Shown here one piece after another: positions 15,581 to 23,404 of a DNA stretch of 64,000 nt. Source of the stretch: Bordetella genomosp. 12 (GTDB lineage Bacteria > Pseudomonadota > Gammaproteobacteria > Burkholderiales > Burkholderiaceae_B). The translations under genes were made by a program, and so were the position numbers. Position 1 is the stretch's first letter. Each line of letters begins with the position of its first letter. Location: the NCBI RefSeq assembly GCF_002261355.1, contig NZ_NEVU01000001.1, positions 248,001 through 312,000 of the forward strand, in the 5' to 3' direction. Below the pieces are notes generated by a model. The model was not told the DNA's origin. It worked only from the letters and a program-made list of their open reading frames with translations, and did no database searches.

Positions 15581-16543
15581 TCATTCGACGCTGATGTGGT
15601 GGCTGAGCGCGACATCACGCCACAGCGCATAGTCGCGGGCCACGCGCGCGCCGAAGTCGGCGCTGCTGATGGCGGCCGGCACCGTGCCGTCCATGTCGAG
15701 CAATGCGGTGGTTTCGGGCGCCTTGGCCACCTGGTTGATCGCCTGGTTGTAGCGTTCGATCAGCGCTGGCGGCGTGCCCGCCGGCGCGAAGACGCCGACC
15801 CAGATGTCCACGCTGTAGCCCGGCAGCAAGGCGGCGGCCGGTTCGAGCTTGGGGAATGCCGGATGCGCCTGGCGCGCCGTGGTCGCCACCAGCTTGATCT
15901 TGCCGGCCTGAACCAGCGGCGCCAGCGAGCTGTAGTTGGCCAGCATGATGTCTATCTGTCCGCCGGCCATGTCGGAGGCGGCATTGGCCGCGCCCTTGTA
16001 GGGCACATGGGTCATGGAGACGTGGGCGGCGTCATCCATCATCACCGTGGCCAGATGGGCCAGCGATCCGATGCCGGCCGTGCCGTAGTTGAGCACATCG
16101 GGACTGGGGCGGGCGGCGTCCAGAACCTGGCTCAGGCGTGTGTAGGGTTTGGTGCCGGTCACGCCGATGACCAGCGGGCCCTCGCCCACCATGGCCACCG
16201 GCGCGAAGCTCTTGACCGGGTCATAGGGCATGCGCGGCTGGGTGGCGGCCGAGGTGAGAAACGTGGAGGAGGTCAACAGGAGCGTCGCGCCATCCTTGGC
16301 CGATTTGGCCACATAATCCGAGCCGATGACGCCGGCCGCGCCCACCCGGTTCTCGACGATGACGATGGTCTTTAACTGTTCGGCCAATTGCGGGGCGATG
16401 GCACGCGCGATGGCGTCATTGCTGGCGCCGGCGCTAAAGGGCACGACGATTTTGATCTGCTTGGGCACGGATGCCGGAGCTTGCTGGGCCTGTGCGCCGG
16501 CGGTCAGTGCGCACAGCGCCACCGCCTGAAGAATGTGCTTCAT
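15581..16543 (-). CDS. Bug-family tripartite tricarboxylate receptor (periplasmic)
   Basis: 320 residues. Signal peptide MKHILQAVALCALTAGAQAQ is followed by the TctC/Bug start KQIKIVVPFSAGASNDAIAR. NRVGAAGVIGSDYVAKSAKDG and LAHLATVMMDDAAHVSMTHVPYKGAANAASDM-type blocks (HVPYKGAANA) are typical. Bug proteins bind carboxylates and related small acids. No TctA/TctB membrane subunits are nearby, as usual for orphan Bug receptors. It follows the AtuA and DUF4387 genes on the same strand, so its ligand may be the substrate of that pathway. The ATG at 16543 is preferred; ATG 16555 is an alternative four residues upstream. Confidence 0.88.
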   Translation of the reverse strand: MKHILQAVALCALTAGAQAQQAPASVPKQIKIVVPFSAGASNDAIARAIAPQLAEQLKTIVIVENRVGAAGVIGSDYVAKSAKDGATLLLTSSTFLTSAATQPRMPYDPVKSFAPVAMVGEGPLVIGVTGTKPYTRLSQVLDAARPSPDVLNYGTAGIGSLAHLATVMMDDAAHVSMTHVPYKGAANAASDMAGGQIDIMLANYSSLAPLVQAGKIKLVATTARQAHPAFPKLEPAAALLPGYSVDIWVGVFAPAGTPPALIERYNQAINQVAKAPETTALLDMDGTVPAAISSADFGARVARDYALWRDVALSHHISVE

Positions 16544-16564
16544 TGTTTTCCCCATGATGTGGCA

Positions 16565-16584
16565 GGCCCGCCATCGGGCGGGCC
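16565..16584 (-). repeat. Intercistronic GC hairpin before the Bug receptor gene
   Basis: Perfect 8-bp arms GGCCCGCC and GGCGGGCC with loop ATCG lie between the DUF4387 stop and the Bug receptor start. No T-tract follows in the direction of transcription. Likely an mRNA processing or stability element. Confidence 0.5.
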
Positions 16585-16595
16585 CTGTTTGTGGT

Positions 16596-16916
16596 TTAGC
16601 GTTGCACAGGCAGATCCAGAAGCGGCGCGTACTGCTGGGCGCCGAAGATGTCGCCATCGCCGGCCGAGCCGCTGGGCGTGAGGCGATAGAGGGTGAACTT
16701 GATCGCCAGGCCGGGATCGTAAGCCACAAAGTCAGAGATGCGTGTCTCCGGGATGCGATACAGGGTGGCCACGCTTTGCCGCGTGAGGGCGCCCGAGCGC
16801 TTGACGGATTCGTAAGTGTCGCGGTCGCGGAAGATGATGTCGAAGGTGATCTTGTTCACGCCAGCATTCTTGCTGCGTATGGTCTTGGCGAGTTCGCTCA
16901 GTTTCTGCAGGGACAT
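16596..16916 (-). CDS. DUF4387 family protein
   Basis: 106 residues starting MSLQKLSELAKTIRSKNAGVNKITFDIIF, the DUF4387 pattern, with YRIPETRISDFVAYDPGLAIKFTLYR following. These small proteins accompany AtuA-like (DUF1446) proteins, as here, where it starts 11 nt after the AtuA-like stop. A role as small subunit of the AtuA-like enzyme is inferred from the constant pairing. No catalytic motif is recognised. Confidence 0.88.
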   Translation of the reverse strand: MSLQKLSELAKTIRSKNAGVNKITFDIIFRDRDTYESVKRSGALTRQSVATLYRIPETRISDFVAYDPGLAIKFTLYRLTPSGSAGDGDIFGAQQYAPLLDLPVQR

Positions 16917-16927
16917 GGCGGGTCTTC

Positions 16928-18283
16928 TCAGGCCTGGATGAGGTGGGTTTGGATCAATTCGAAGATGTCTTCCACCGGAATGGTGTGATTCAGTGTCCAG
17001 CGGTAGGCAGCGCTGGCGCGCACGACCTCATCGAGCGGAAAGGACACCGAGCCGGCCGTGCCTTTGACGTCGGGCAGGCGGGCATAGAACATCTGGCGCA
17101 GGCCCGTGAGCGTCAACTCCTCGGCCATCTCGGCCGTGGGCGCCACCCCTTGGACCATGATGCACAGCTCGTGCGCGGGGCGGTCGCGCAGCGGCTCCAG
17201 CTCGCCCATCACCCCGTCGCGGCCATAGACCTTGTAATGCAGCTCATAGCCGCTGTCGCCAAAGCGCTCGCGCACCTTGTCGCGCGCCCAGGCGATGACG
17301 CGATCGATATTGGCGATGGTGTAGGGGTCGCGCACGCCGCACAGGCCGATGTAGCGCTCCCCCACTTTGCCCGAGCCTTCCAGCTTGACGGACAGGTGCT
17401 CGGAGGGGATGAAGCGTGAGCCGGTGATGCGGGTGGTGCGCTCATCGAGTTGTTCGTAGTGGCATTCGCGCATGTCCAGTTTGCCGCCGGCGAAGAACTC
17501 TTCATAAGGATTGGAGCGCTCATACATGGCGTGGCCCGCGACCGAGGCGATGGTGCATCGTTGATCGGGATGCATGGCCGTGACCCGGACGTCCTCATGG
17601 CTGATTTCGCCCATCACCGTTTCCTTGCCGCCATAGGGCTCGGCGCAGAACGAGGCGCATTCGAGCACCTTGCCCAGGTAGTAGGCCTGGTCGGCAGGAA
17701 ATCCGTGATGCAATGCGGCCGCCGCGAAGAGGGCCGCATCCGAGCTGCGCCCGCCGATGATGACGTCGGCGCCGGCCTGCAGCAGCTTCAGGTAGGGCTG
17801 GGTGCCGGCCACGGCGACGATGCGTTGGGTCGCATCCAGTTCGGCCTCGGTCAGGTCGGCATAGCCGTCCAGGCCCGCGACGGTCACGCCGGCGCGGAGC
17901 TTGCGCCGCACGAATTCGGGGTCGACTTCGGAGTAGAAATAACCGATCTTGAAAGGAGCCAGGCCATGTTCCTGTGCCAGCTCGCGGATGATGCGGACAA
18001 AGCGGTCCACCCGGCTGTTGGAGCCGGTGTCGCCGGCCGAGCCGATGATCAGGGGCACTTGCTGGGCGCGCGCGGCCAGCAGCATCTGCTCCAGATCATG
18101 GCGTTGCCAGGCTTCGGGGCTGGTCGAGGTGTCTGAACCCAGGGGCACCGGGCCGACGTCGTCGCTGCCGGAATCGGCGGCGATGTAGTCAGGCTGGGCG
18201 CGCACGCCCGCCTGAAAACTCTCGGTACGCAGGGGGGCGAAGCCCAGGTGCCCGTTGGGACAAATGATTTTTAGAGAGCGCAT
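16928..18283 (-). CDS. AtuA-like (DUF1446) acyclic terpene utilisation family protein
   Basis: 451 residues. Hallmarks of the AtuA-like family are YIAADSGSDDVGP near the N-terminus, IIGSAGDTGSNSRVDRFVRI, AGADVIIGGRSSDAALFAAA and ISHEDVRVTAMHP. AtuA is needed for citronellol/geraniol catabolism in Pseudomonas, but the reaction of this wider family is not settled. First gene of a three-gene unit with DUF4387 and a Bug receptor, which suggests uptake and conversion of an organic acid (inference). No acyl-CoA carboxylase genes are adjacent, unlike the atu cluster. Confidence 0.88.
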   Translation of the reverse strand: MRSLKIICPNGHLGFAPLRTESFQAGVRAQPDYIAADSGSDDVGPVPLGSDTSTSPEAWQRHDLEQMLLAARAQQVPLIIGSAGDTGSNSRVDRFVRIIRELAQEHGLAPFKIGYFYSEVDPEFVRRKLRAGVTVAGLDGYADLTEAELDATQRIVAVAGTQPYLKLLQAGADVIIGGRSSDAALFAAAALHHGFPADQAYYLGKVLECASFCAEPYGGKETVMGEISHEDVRVTAMHPDQRCTIASVAGHAMYERSNPYEEFFAGGKLDMRECHYEQLDERTTRITGSRFIPSEHLSVKLEGSGKVGERYIGLCGVRDPYTIANIDRVIAWARDKVRERFGDSGYELHYKVYGRDGVMGELEPLRDRPAHELCIMVQGVAPTAEMAEELTLTGLRQMFYARLPDVKGTAGSVSFPLDEVVRASAAYRWTLNHTIPVEDIFELIQTHLIQA

Positions 18284-18391
18284 CTTCTGACTCGGTCGAG
18301 AGCGGCCACGCAGGGCCGGATGCCTGGTTTATTGCAAACGCCGTGCCAGTCTCGATGTTTTGAAAATCGTCAGAAAAAACAGAGGGTTGTG

Positions 18392-18422
18392 AAAAACCCA
18401 TGGCCGGGGGTGCTGGGGTTTT
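18392..18422 (-). terminator. Candidate terminator after the diguanylate cyclase gene
   Basis: On the minus strand AAAACCC and GGGTTTT arms (18422-18416 and 18399-18393) enclose a C-rich loop and end in a T-run, about 70 nt after the stop at 18489. A further TTTTTT follows at about 18380. Long loop, so moderate support only. Confidence 0.35.
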
Positions 18423-18488
18423 GCGTGAAAGGCGCGCAGCCTGCGTGAATACCGCGCACCGGGCAGGCCGCGCCTGGCGGCCAAGGCG

Positions 18489-19631
18489 TCAGGCGGCGAT
18501 GGCCCAGCGGCCCTTGCCGCTGCTTTTGGCCTGATAGAGCGCGCGGTCGGCGGCCTTGAGGATGTCGGGCATCTCCTGGCCATGCTCGGGGATGAGCGCG
18601 ATGCCCAGGCTGCTGGAGATGGTCACCATGCTGCTTTCGCCGATATCGTAGGGCTTGCTGACCTCGGTGATGAGCCGCGCGCCGATGTCGCCCGGTTCGA
18701 AGTGGCGGTCGATGCGCAGCAGCAAGACGAACTCGTCGCCGCCGATGCGCGCAATGGCCGTGCCGCCCGGGGCGAGCATGCACAAGCGTTGCGCCACCTC
18801 GCGCAGCAAGCGGTCGCCGCTGGCATGGCCGAGGGTGTCGTTGACCGCCTTGAAGCCATCCAGGTCCAGGTAGAGCAAGGCGTATTGCTGGTGCCGCTCG
18901 CGCACCAGGGCGGTGGCTTCTTCGAGCGCCAGGCTCAGGCCCAGCCGGTTGAGCACGCCCGTCAGGAAGTCGCGCCGCGCGCGCTCTTCGTTCTCGCGCT
19001 CGGCCCGCATGGTGGTCACGAGCATCGCGTTAAGCTTGTAGGCCGCCACGGTCATGCTGGCGATATACATCGGCAACTGCCAGGCGAACAGCCAGAGCTG
19101 CCAGGCAGAGTTGAAGATCGGCACCGTGATGCACGGCCCCAGGGCCAGCACGACCATCACGGCGGTCAGGCGCGGCGCGCCGAAATTGCGAAAGCAAATG
19201 CCGCCGACCATGGCGGCGGCCGACAGGCAGGTCATCGTAATGGCGATCCAGTCGCCGCTGAGCGCGCTGATGGTCACGCCATAGCCCACGCTGGCGGCCC
19301 AGGCCACCGCCAACAGCAAATAGATATCGGTGTGTGTTGAGCCGCCTCGGCGCACGTTGCGGCGCGCCGACACCAGCACGATGCCGCGCGTGACGCAGAT
19401 GAAAACCTCCAGCGCGATCCAGCCGTAGAAAATCGGCGTGTCCACCCGCCAGGCCAGCACGGCGGCAATCAGGACACTATTGAGAACGCCGCCGATGAAA
19501 ATCGGCAGGGTGCCGAACAGACCGCCGATCATGGCGCCACGAATTTCCGGCGGAACGTTGCGTCCGGGATCGGCGAGCCACTTGGTCAGGCGCCAGGTGG
19601 GGGCGGAATAGATGCTGCGGGTTGGAAGCAT
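18489..19631 (-). CDS. Membrane diguanylate cyclase (GGDEF)
   Basis: 380 residues. The N-terminal half (about 25-215) has five to six hydrophobic segments of a MASE-like sensor region. A short coiled linker (TTMRAERENEERARRDFLTG) leads to a GGDEF domain at about 220-378. The active-site RIGGDEFVLLL is intact and DFLTGVLNR and DLDGFKAVND are present, so it should make c-di-GMP from two GTP. The autoinhibitory I-site RxxD that usually lies five residues before GGDEF is absent (APGG there). ATG 19631 is chosen as the start of the likely N-terminus MLPTRSIYS; the frame stays open upstream to 19760. Confidence 0.88.
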   Translation of the reverse strand: MLPTRSIYSAPTWRLTKWLADPGRNVPPEIRGAMIGGLFGTLPIFIGGVLNSVLIAAVLAWRVDTPIFYGWIALEVFICVTRGIVLVSARRNVRRGGSTHTDIYLLLAVAWAASVGYGVTISALSGDWIAITMTCLSAAAMVGGICFRNFGAPRLTAVMVVLALGPCITVPIFNSAWQLWLFAWQLPMYIASMTVAAYKLNAMLVTTMRAERENEERARRDFLTGVLNRLGLSLALEEATALVRERHQQYALLYLDLDGFKAVNDTLGHASGDRLLREVAQRLCMLAPGGTAIARIGGDEFVLLLRIDRHFEPGDIGARLITEVSKPYDIGESSMVTISSSLGIALIPEHGQEMPDILKAADRALYQAKSSGKGRWAIAA

Positions 19632-19732
19632 GCTCGGTATTCGTGACTGGCGAGCTAGTGGTATAGCCTGCCGTGATGACCGTCGCAAGACCATTCGGGG
19701 TGAAGAGCGGGCGTGAGCGCGAAATTTGTGGT

Positions 19733-20263
19733 TTAGAGCTGCCAGCCCAGCAGGCAGCATTGGCGCTCGCCCTGCAGCACCGGGCCCGCGCCCAGACGCA
19801 ATACGGTGGTGTAGTGGCCCTGGCGCCCCTGGACGGGCCGCGGGCCGGTGGCGCAGATGGCGACGCTGCCCTGCTCGAGCGGCAGCACCGCCGGGCGTGA
19901 CTGCATGCGGGGGCGCTGTTCGACCGCGATCGTCTGCCCGCCGGTGAAGTCCCGCCCAGGCGCGTCCAGCAGGATCAGCAATTGCAGGGGGAAGCGGTCC
20001 GGCGCATGGTGGGTGCTCAGCGGCAAGGCCTGCCCGGCCGTGAGCCTGTGCGCTTGCACAACGGCTTGCGCGGCGCGGGCGGCGCCGCCGGCCGGCCCAA
20101 GATGACTGAGCCAGCGGTGCGCGATCGGTTCGAGCTGATCACGCAGCGTGGCGGCCCAGCGCGGGACCTGCCCGGCGCGCAGGCCCAGCAGGGCCTGGCC
20201 GTCCAGCGGGCGGTCCAGCAGCACCCACCCCTGCTCGTCCAGCGGCTCATCCCATTGCGGCAT
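19733..20263 (-). CDS. Degenerate 2OG-Fe(II) oxygenase paralogue (probable pseudoenzyme)
   Basis: 176 residues. The middle and C-terminal parts (FPLQLLILLDAPGRDFTGG, EQRPRMQSRPAVLPLEQGS, then GERQCCLLGW) align with the 242-residue 2OG oxygenase of the same cluster at 22059-22787. In an ungapped alignment the H-x-D iron ligands fall on Leu and Thr and the distal His on Leu, while the 2OG-binding Arg is kept. The protein is also about 65 residues shorter at the N-terminus. It starts 3 nt after the ada stop, so it is probably the last cistron of the ada unit. A non-catalytic role or ongoing decay are both possible. Confidence 0.7.
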   Translation of the reverse strand: MPQWDEPLDEQGWVLLDRPLDGQALLGLRAGQVPRWAATLRDQLEPIAHRWLSHLGPAGGAARAAQAVVQAHRLTAGQALPLSTHHAPDRFPLQLLILLDAPGRDFTGGQTIAVEQRPRMQSRPAVLPLEQGSVAICATGPRPVQGRQGHYTTVLRLGAGPVLQGERQCCLLGWQL

Positions 20264-20266
20264 GGT

Positions 20267-21310
20267 TCAGGCGGCCTGCGCGCGTTCGCGGCGCAGCAGC
20301 TCGCGCTTGCGCGCCACGCCCCAGCGGTAGCCCGACAGCGCGCCGTCGTTGCGCACCACGCGGTGGCAAGGAATGGCCACCGCCAGGGCGTTGGCCGCGC
20401 AGGCCTGGGCCACGGCGCGTACGGCCTTGGGCTGGCCGATACGGCGCGCGATTTCGCTGTATGAGGCCGTCTGCCCTGGGGCGATCTGGGTCAAGGCATG
20501 CCAGACCCGTTCCTGGAAGGCCGTGCCGCGCACGTCCAGCGGCAGGTCCACGGCGGCGCCGGGGCGCTCCACCATGCCCACCACGGTGGCCATCAGGCTT
20601 TCGTAACCGGGGTCGCCGCCGATCAGCTCGGCCTTCGGGAAACGATCCTGCAAGGACTGCAGCAAAGGCTCGGGGTCATCGCCCAGCAGGATGGCGCAGA
20701 CGCCGCGCTCGCTTTGCGCCACCAGAATGGCGCCCAGAGAGCATTGGCCGATGGCGAAATAGAGCCGCGCGTTGGCCCCGCCCTCGCGATAAGCACTCGG
20801 TGTCATGCCCAGCATGTTATCGGCGCTGGCGTAAAAGCGGCTGTTGGAGTTGAATCCGGCGGCGTAGAGGGCAGCGGTGACGCGTTCGCCGCTGGCCAGT
20901 TCCTGGCGCACCCGCTGCGCGCGATGCGCCTGGGCGTAGGCGCGCGGAGTCAGGCCGGTGGCGGCCTTGAACACGCGATGAAAATGGTAGCTGCTCACCC
21001 CGAGTTCCGCGGCCAGTTCGCGCAAGGAGGGCAGCGTGTCGGGGGTTTCCAGGCGGCGGCAGGCCAGGGCCACCCAGGCAGCATGGGCCTGGCTGGCCCT
21101 GGCCTGGGTCAGGCTGGGCCGGTAGCCGGCGGCCTCGGCCAGCCTGGCGCAGGCGAAGAACTCGACATTTTCCGGCCGCGGCAGGCGTGCCGGGTGGCCG
21201 GGATGATGGTAGATACCGGTGGTTTTGACGCCGTAGACAAAGTCGGCATGCGGGTCGCGCGCGATCACGGCGGCCCAGCGGGGATCGGTGATGGTCAGGC
21301 GCTTGTTCAT
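20267..21310 (-). CDS. ada: Ada-type O6-methylguanine methyltransferase/regulator lacking the N-terminal zinc cysteines
   Basis: 347 residues in the order of Ada: N-Ada domain (about 8-75), AraC-type HTH (about 85-175) and MGMT domain (about 185-345) with active Cys315 in IPCHRVV. E. coli Ada senses methylphosphotriesters through Cys38, bound to zinc with Cys42, Cys69 and Cys72. The equivalent residues here are His35, His39, Ser66 and Gln69, so the classic Cys methyl switch cannot operate in the usual way. MGMT repair of O6-methylguanine should be intact. ATG 21310 matches the E. coli N-terminus (MNKRLTITD); an ATG pair at 21334 coincides with the predicted transcription start. Confidence 0.9.
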   Translation of the reverse strand: MNKRLTITDPRWAAVIARDPHADFVYGVKTTGIYHHPGHPARLPRPENVEFFACARLAEAAGYRPSLTQARASQAHAAWVALACRRLETPDTLPSLRELAAELGVSSYHFHRVFKAATGLTPRAYAQAHRAQRVRQELASGERVTAALYAAGFNSNSRFYASADNMLGMTPSAYREGGANARLYFAIGQCSLGAILVAQSERGVCAILLGDDPEPLLQSLQDRFPKAELIGGDPGYESLMATVVGMVERPGAAVDLPLDVRGTAFQERVWHALTQIAPGQTASYSEIARRIGQPKAVRAVAQACAANALAVAIPCHRVVRNDGALSGYRWGVARKRELLRRERAQAA

Positions 21311-21340
21311 GGCGGGCTCGGGAAGAATCATCATGGGGCC

Positions 21341-21390
21341 ACTGTAGGCCGGCGCCGGATCGGGCGCACTCCGCTGCTTGCGGTCGAATT
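21341..21390 (-). promoter_or_regulatory. ada promoter with Ada box
   Basis: On the minus strand AATTCGACCGCAA (21390-21378) fits the Ada recognition pattern AAT-N6-GCAA. A possible -10 TACAGT (21346-21341) puts the start near 21334, so the box would lie at about -44 to -56, the expected position for Ada activation. The box is 68 nt from ATG 21310, the same spacing as the second box at 22855 to its GTG. Confidence 0.55.
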
Positions 21391-21406
21391 CGGACGCCCT
21401 GGCGCT

Positions 21407-22057
21407 TCACTTTACCTGGTGGCCGGCCTGGCGCAGGGTCAGGTTGATGCGTTGGCGTCCCACCAGGGGATGCCGTCCATCGGCCAGCGGCAGCACCCCG
21501 TGAAAGCGCAGGCGGTCCGCGCCGCCCCAGACGGCGATGTCGCCGTGCTGCAACAGCACGCGGGCCGTGCGGTCGTCGCGCCGCAGGCCGCCAAACAGAA
21601 ATACCGCCGGCAAGCCCAGCGATACCGACACGATGGGGGCCGTGAAATCCTGTTCGTTGCTGTCCTGGTGCAAGCTCATGCGTGCGCCCGGCGCATAGTG
21701 GTTGATGAGGCAGGCATCGGGGCGGAATCCGTCGAAACCCGCCCGCGCGGCGGCGTCAGCCGCCAGGCGCGAAAACAGCGCGGGCAGCGGCGGCCAGGCC
21801 TGCCCGTTCTGCGGATCATCAGGTCGATAGCGATAGCCCTGCCGGTCTGTGGTCCACCCCAGCGCGCCGCAATTGGTGATGGCCGCCGACATGGTGAAGC
21901 CGCCCGGCGTGATCATCTGCCGCGGCGGCGCGCCGGCCTCGATGTCGGCCAGCGCCTGCAGGATGGCCTCGGCCCAGGGCAGCGCCAGCCCGCGCAGGAC
22001 ACAGGCATGCGGCCCCAGGGCGATGCGGTGGTCGTCGGCGAACAGATCGGCCTGCAT
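21407..22057 (-). CDS. alkB: DNA oxidative demethylase AlkB
   Basis: 216 residues, the same length as E. coli AlkB. It oxidatively removes 1-methyladenine and 3-methylcytosine using Fe(II) and 2-oxoglutarate. All key residues are present at almost identical positions: His130 and Asp132 (SLHQDSNE), distal His186 (RFHGVLPL), Arg203 and Arg209 (GRQRINLTLR), plus NHYAPGARM for substrate binding. The start is 1 nt after the stop of the upstream 2OG oxygenase gene, so the two are co-translated. Confidence 0.96.
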   Translation of the reverse strand: MQADLFADDHRIALGPHACVLRGLALPWAEAILQALADIEAGAPPRQMITPGGFTMSAAITNCGALGWTTDRQGYRYRPDDPQNGQAWPPLPALFSRLAADAAARAGFDGFRPDACLINHYAPGARMSLHQDSNEQDFTAPIVSVSLGLPAVFLFGGLRRDDRTARVLLQHGDIAVWGGADRLRFHGVLPLADGRHPLVGRQRINLTLRQAGHQVK

Positions 22058-22058
22058 G

Positions 22059-22787
22059 TCAGGCGGCGTCGTGAAAGATGATGCCCAGGGTGTGGCGCTC
22101 GCCCGCGCGCACCGCCGCCACGCCGTGGCGCAGGGTGCGCCGATGCCAGCCTCGTGGGCCGGCGGCCGGCCGGTGATGGACGGCGAAGATCAGGGCATCT
22201 CCCTGCTGCAGCGGCAATACCTCGGCTTGCGCGGGCTGGCCGGCGCGCTGTTCAGTCATGACGAATTCTCCTCCCGTGAAATCCTGGCCCGGGGCGGACA
22301 GCAGCACGGCGCATTGCAGGGGAAAGACCTGCTCGCCATACACGTCCTGGTGCAGGCAGTTGTAGTCGCCCTTACGGTAGCGCAGGATCAGCGGCGTGGG
22401 GCGCGTCTGGCCGGCCAGATGACAGCGGGCCAGGTAGTCGGCGTGGTGATCCGGGTAGTCGGCCATCAAGCCCAGCCGCTGGCCCCAGGTCCGCGCAATG
22501 GGCGCCAGGCGGGCGTAGAGCGCCGTGCGCCACAGGGCCAGGGCCGGGGGCAGCGGATACGCAAAGTACCGGTACTCGCCCCGGCCAAAGCCGTGGCGGG
22601 CCATGACGATGCGGCTGCGGTAGCGGCCGGTGTCGTCGTCATAGGCCTGCGCCAGCTGCCGGCACTCGGCCGGCCGCAGCAATGCGGGCAGCACGGCCCG
22701 CCCCGCCGCGTCCAGCGACAGGCGCAGGGCGTGCCAGTCTTGGGTGTCCAGGCGTTGTTCGATGCGGCGGGCGTAATCAGCGGTCAC
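22059..22787 (-). CDS. 2OG-Fe(II) oxygenase of the ada/alkB cluster
   Basis: 242 residues from GTG 22787. The family blocks are RHGFGRGEYRYFAYPLP, PTPLILRYRKGDYNCLHQD and APGQDFTGGEF. Iron ligands His146, Asp148 and His221 and the 2OG-binding Arg231 are intact, so it should be an active dioxygenase; the substrate is unknown. The frame is open to 22955, but that stretch contains an Ada box at 22855-22867. GTG 22787 lies 68 nt from that box, exactly as ATG 21310 does from the ada box. No good ribosome-binding site was seen. Co-transcription with alkB implies a role in alkylation stress (inference). Confidence 0.82.
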   Translation of the reverse strand: MTADYARRIEQRLDTQDWHALRLSLDAAGRAVLPALLRPAECRQLAQAYDDDTGRYRSRIVMARHGFGRGEYRYFAYPLPPALALWRTALYARLAPIARTWGQRLGLMADYPDHHADYLARCHLAGQTRPTPLILRYRKGDYNCLHQDVYGEQVFPLQCAVLLSAPGQDFTGGEFVMTEQRAGQPAQAEVLPLQQGDALIFAVHHRPAAGPRGWHRRTLRHGVAAVRAGERHTLGIIFHDAA

Positions 22788-22854
22788 GGCAGGCAGGAGG
22801 TGCAGGGTGTGCCGGGCAGTCTGACGCAGCGGCGGCCGCGGCGCATCCGCTTTC

Positions 22855-22867
22855 TTGCGCTCGAATC
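22855..22867 (-). promoter_or_regulatory. Second Ada box, upstream of the 2OG oxygenase-alkB unit
   Basis: On the minus strand GATTCGAGCGCAA matches 10 of 13 positions of the E. coli ada site AATTAAAGCGCAA as recalled, and repeats the box at 21378-21390. The similarity continues for about 15 nt downstream (AAG..GCGGA..TGCGCC in both). A -10-like CAGACT lies at the expected distance (22823-22818). Confidence 0.5.
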
Positions 22868-22966
22868 GGGCGCGGGGGACGGATGCGGCCTTGCCGCAAG
22901 CGCCGGCAGGCGGGCATTTTTCAGTTGGAGGAAAATAACAGCATTGTCCCCGCATCGAGAATCCTG

Positions 22967-23401
22967 ATGAGCGCCGTGTCCGTCACTATCGCGCAGACCG
23001 CCGACCCCGAGCTTGTCGAGGCCTTCGCCCGGCTGCTGCCCCAATTGTCGGCCAGCGCGGCGGCCTTGTCGTCCGCCACGCTCGCGCAGATCGTCGCGGC
23101 CCCGGGCAACGATGTTTTCGTCGCGCGGGCGGCGGGCCGCATTGTCGGCACCCTGACCCTGGTGCACTTTCGCATTCCCACCGGCATGCGGGCCTGGATC
23201 GAGGATGTGGTGGTCGATGGCCAGGCCCGCGGGCTGGGCGTGGGCCAAGCCCTGGTGCGGGCGGCGGTGGCGCGCAGCCGCGAGCTGGGCGCGCGCACGC
23301 TGGACCTGACCTCTCATCCCGGCCGGGCCGCGGCGCATGGTCTGTACGAGAAAGCCGGTTTCGCCGTGCGCGACACGCGGGTCTATCGGCACCAGGGCTA
23401 A
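22967..23401 (+). CDS. GNAT-family N-acetyltransferase
   Basis: 144 residues. Acetyl-CoA-binding motif A is visible as IEDVVVDGQARGLGVGQALVRAAV (the R-G-x-G-V-G pyrophosphate loop), followed by LDLTSHPGRAAAHGLYEKAGF, the C-terminal GNAT motif. Substrate unknown. ATG 22967 is the first plausible start. It is divergent from the 2OG oxygenase-alkB unit, with about 180 nt shared, and 3 nt before the DUF523 gene. Confidence 0.88.
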   Translation: MSAVSVTIAQTADPELVEAFARLLPQLSASAAALSSATLAQIVAAPGNDVFVARAAGRIVGTLTLVHFRIPTGMRAWIEDVVVDGQARGLGVGQALVRAAVARSRELGARTLDLTSHPGRAAAHGLYEKAGFAVRDTRVYRHQG

Positions 23402-23404
23402 GCC

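Noticed and set aside
22788-22955. N-terminal extension of the 2OG oxygenase to 22955
   Set aside because: It would encode across an Ada box and has no family similarity in the added 56 residues.
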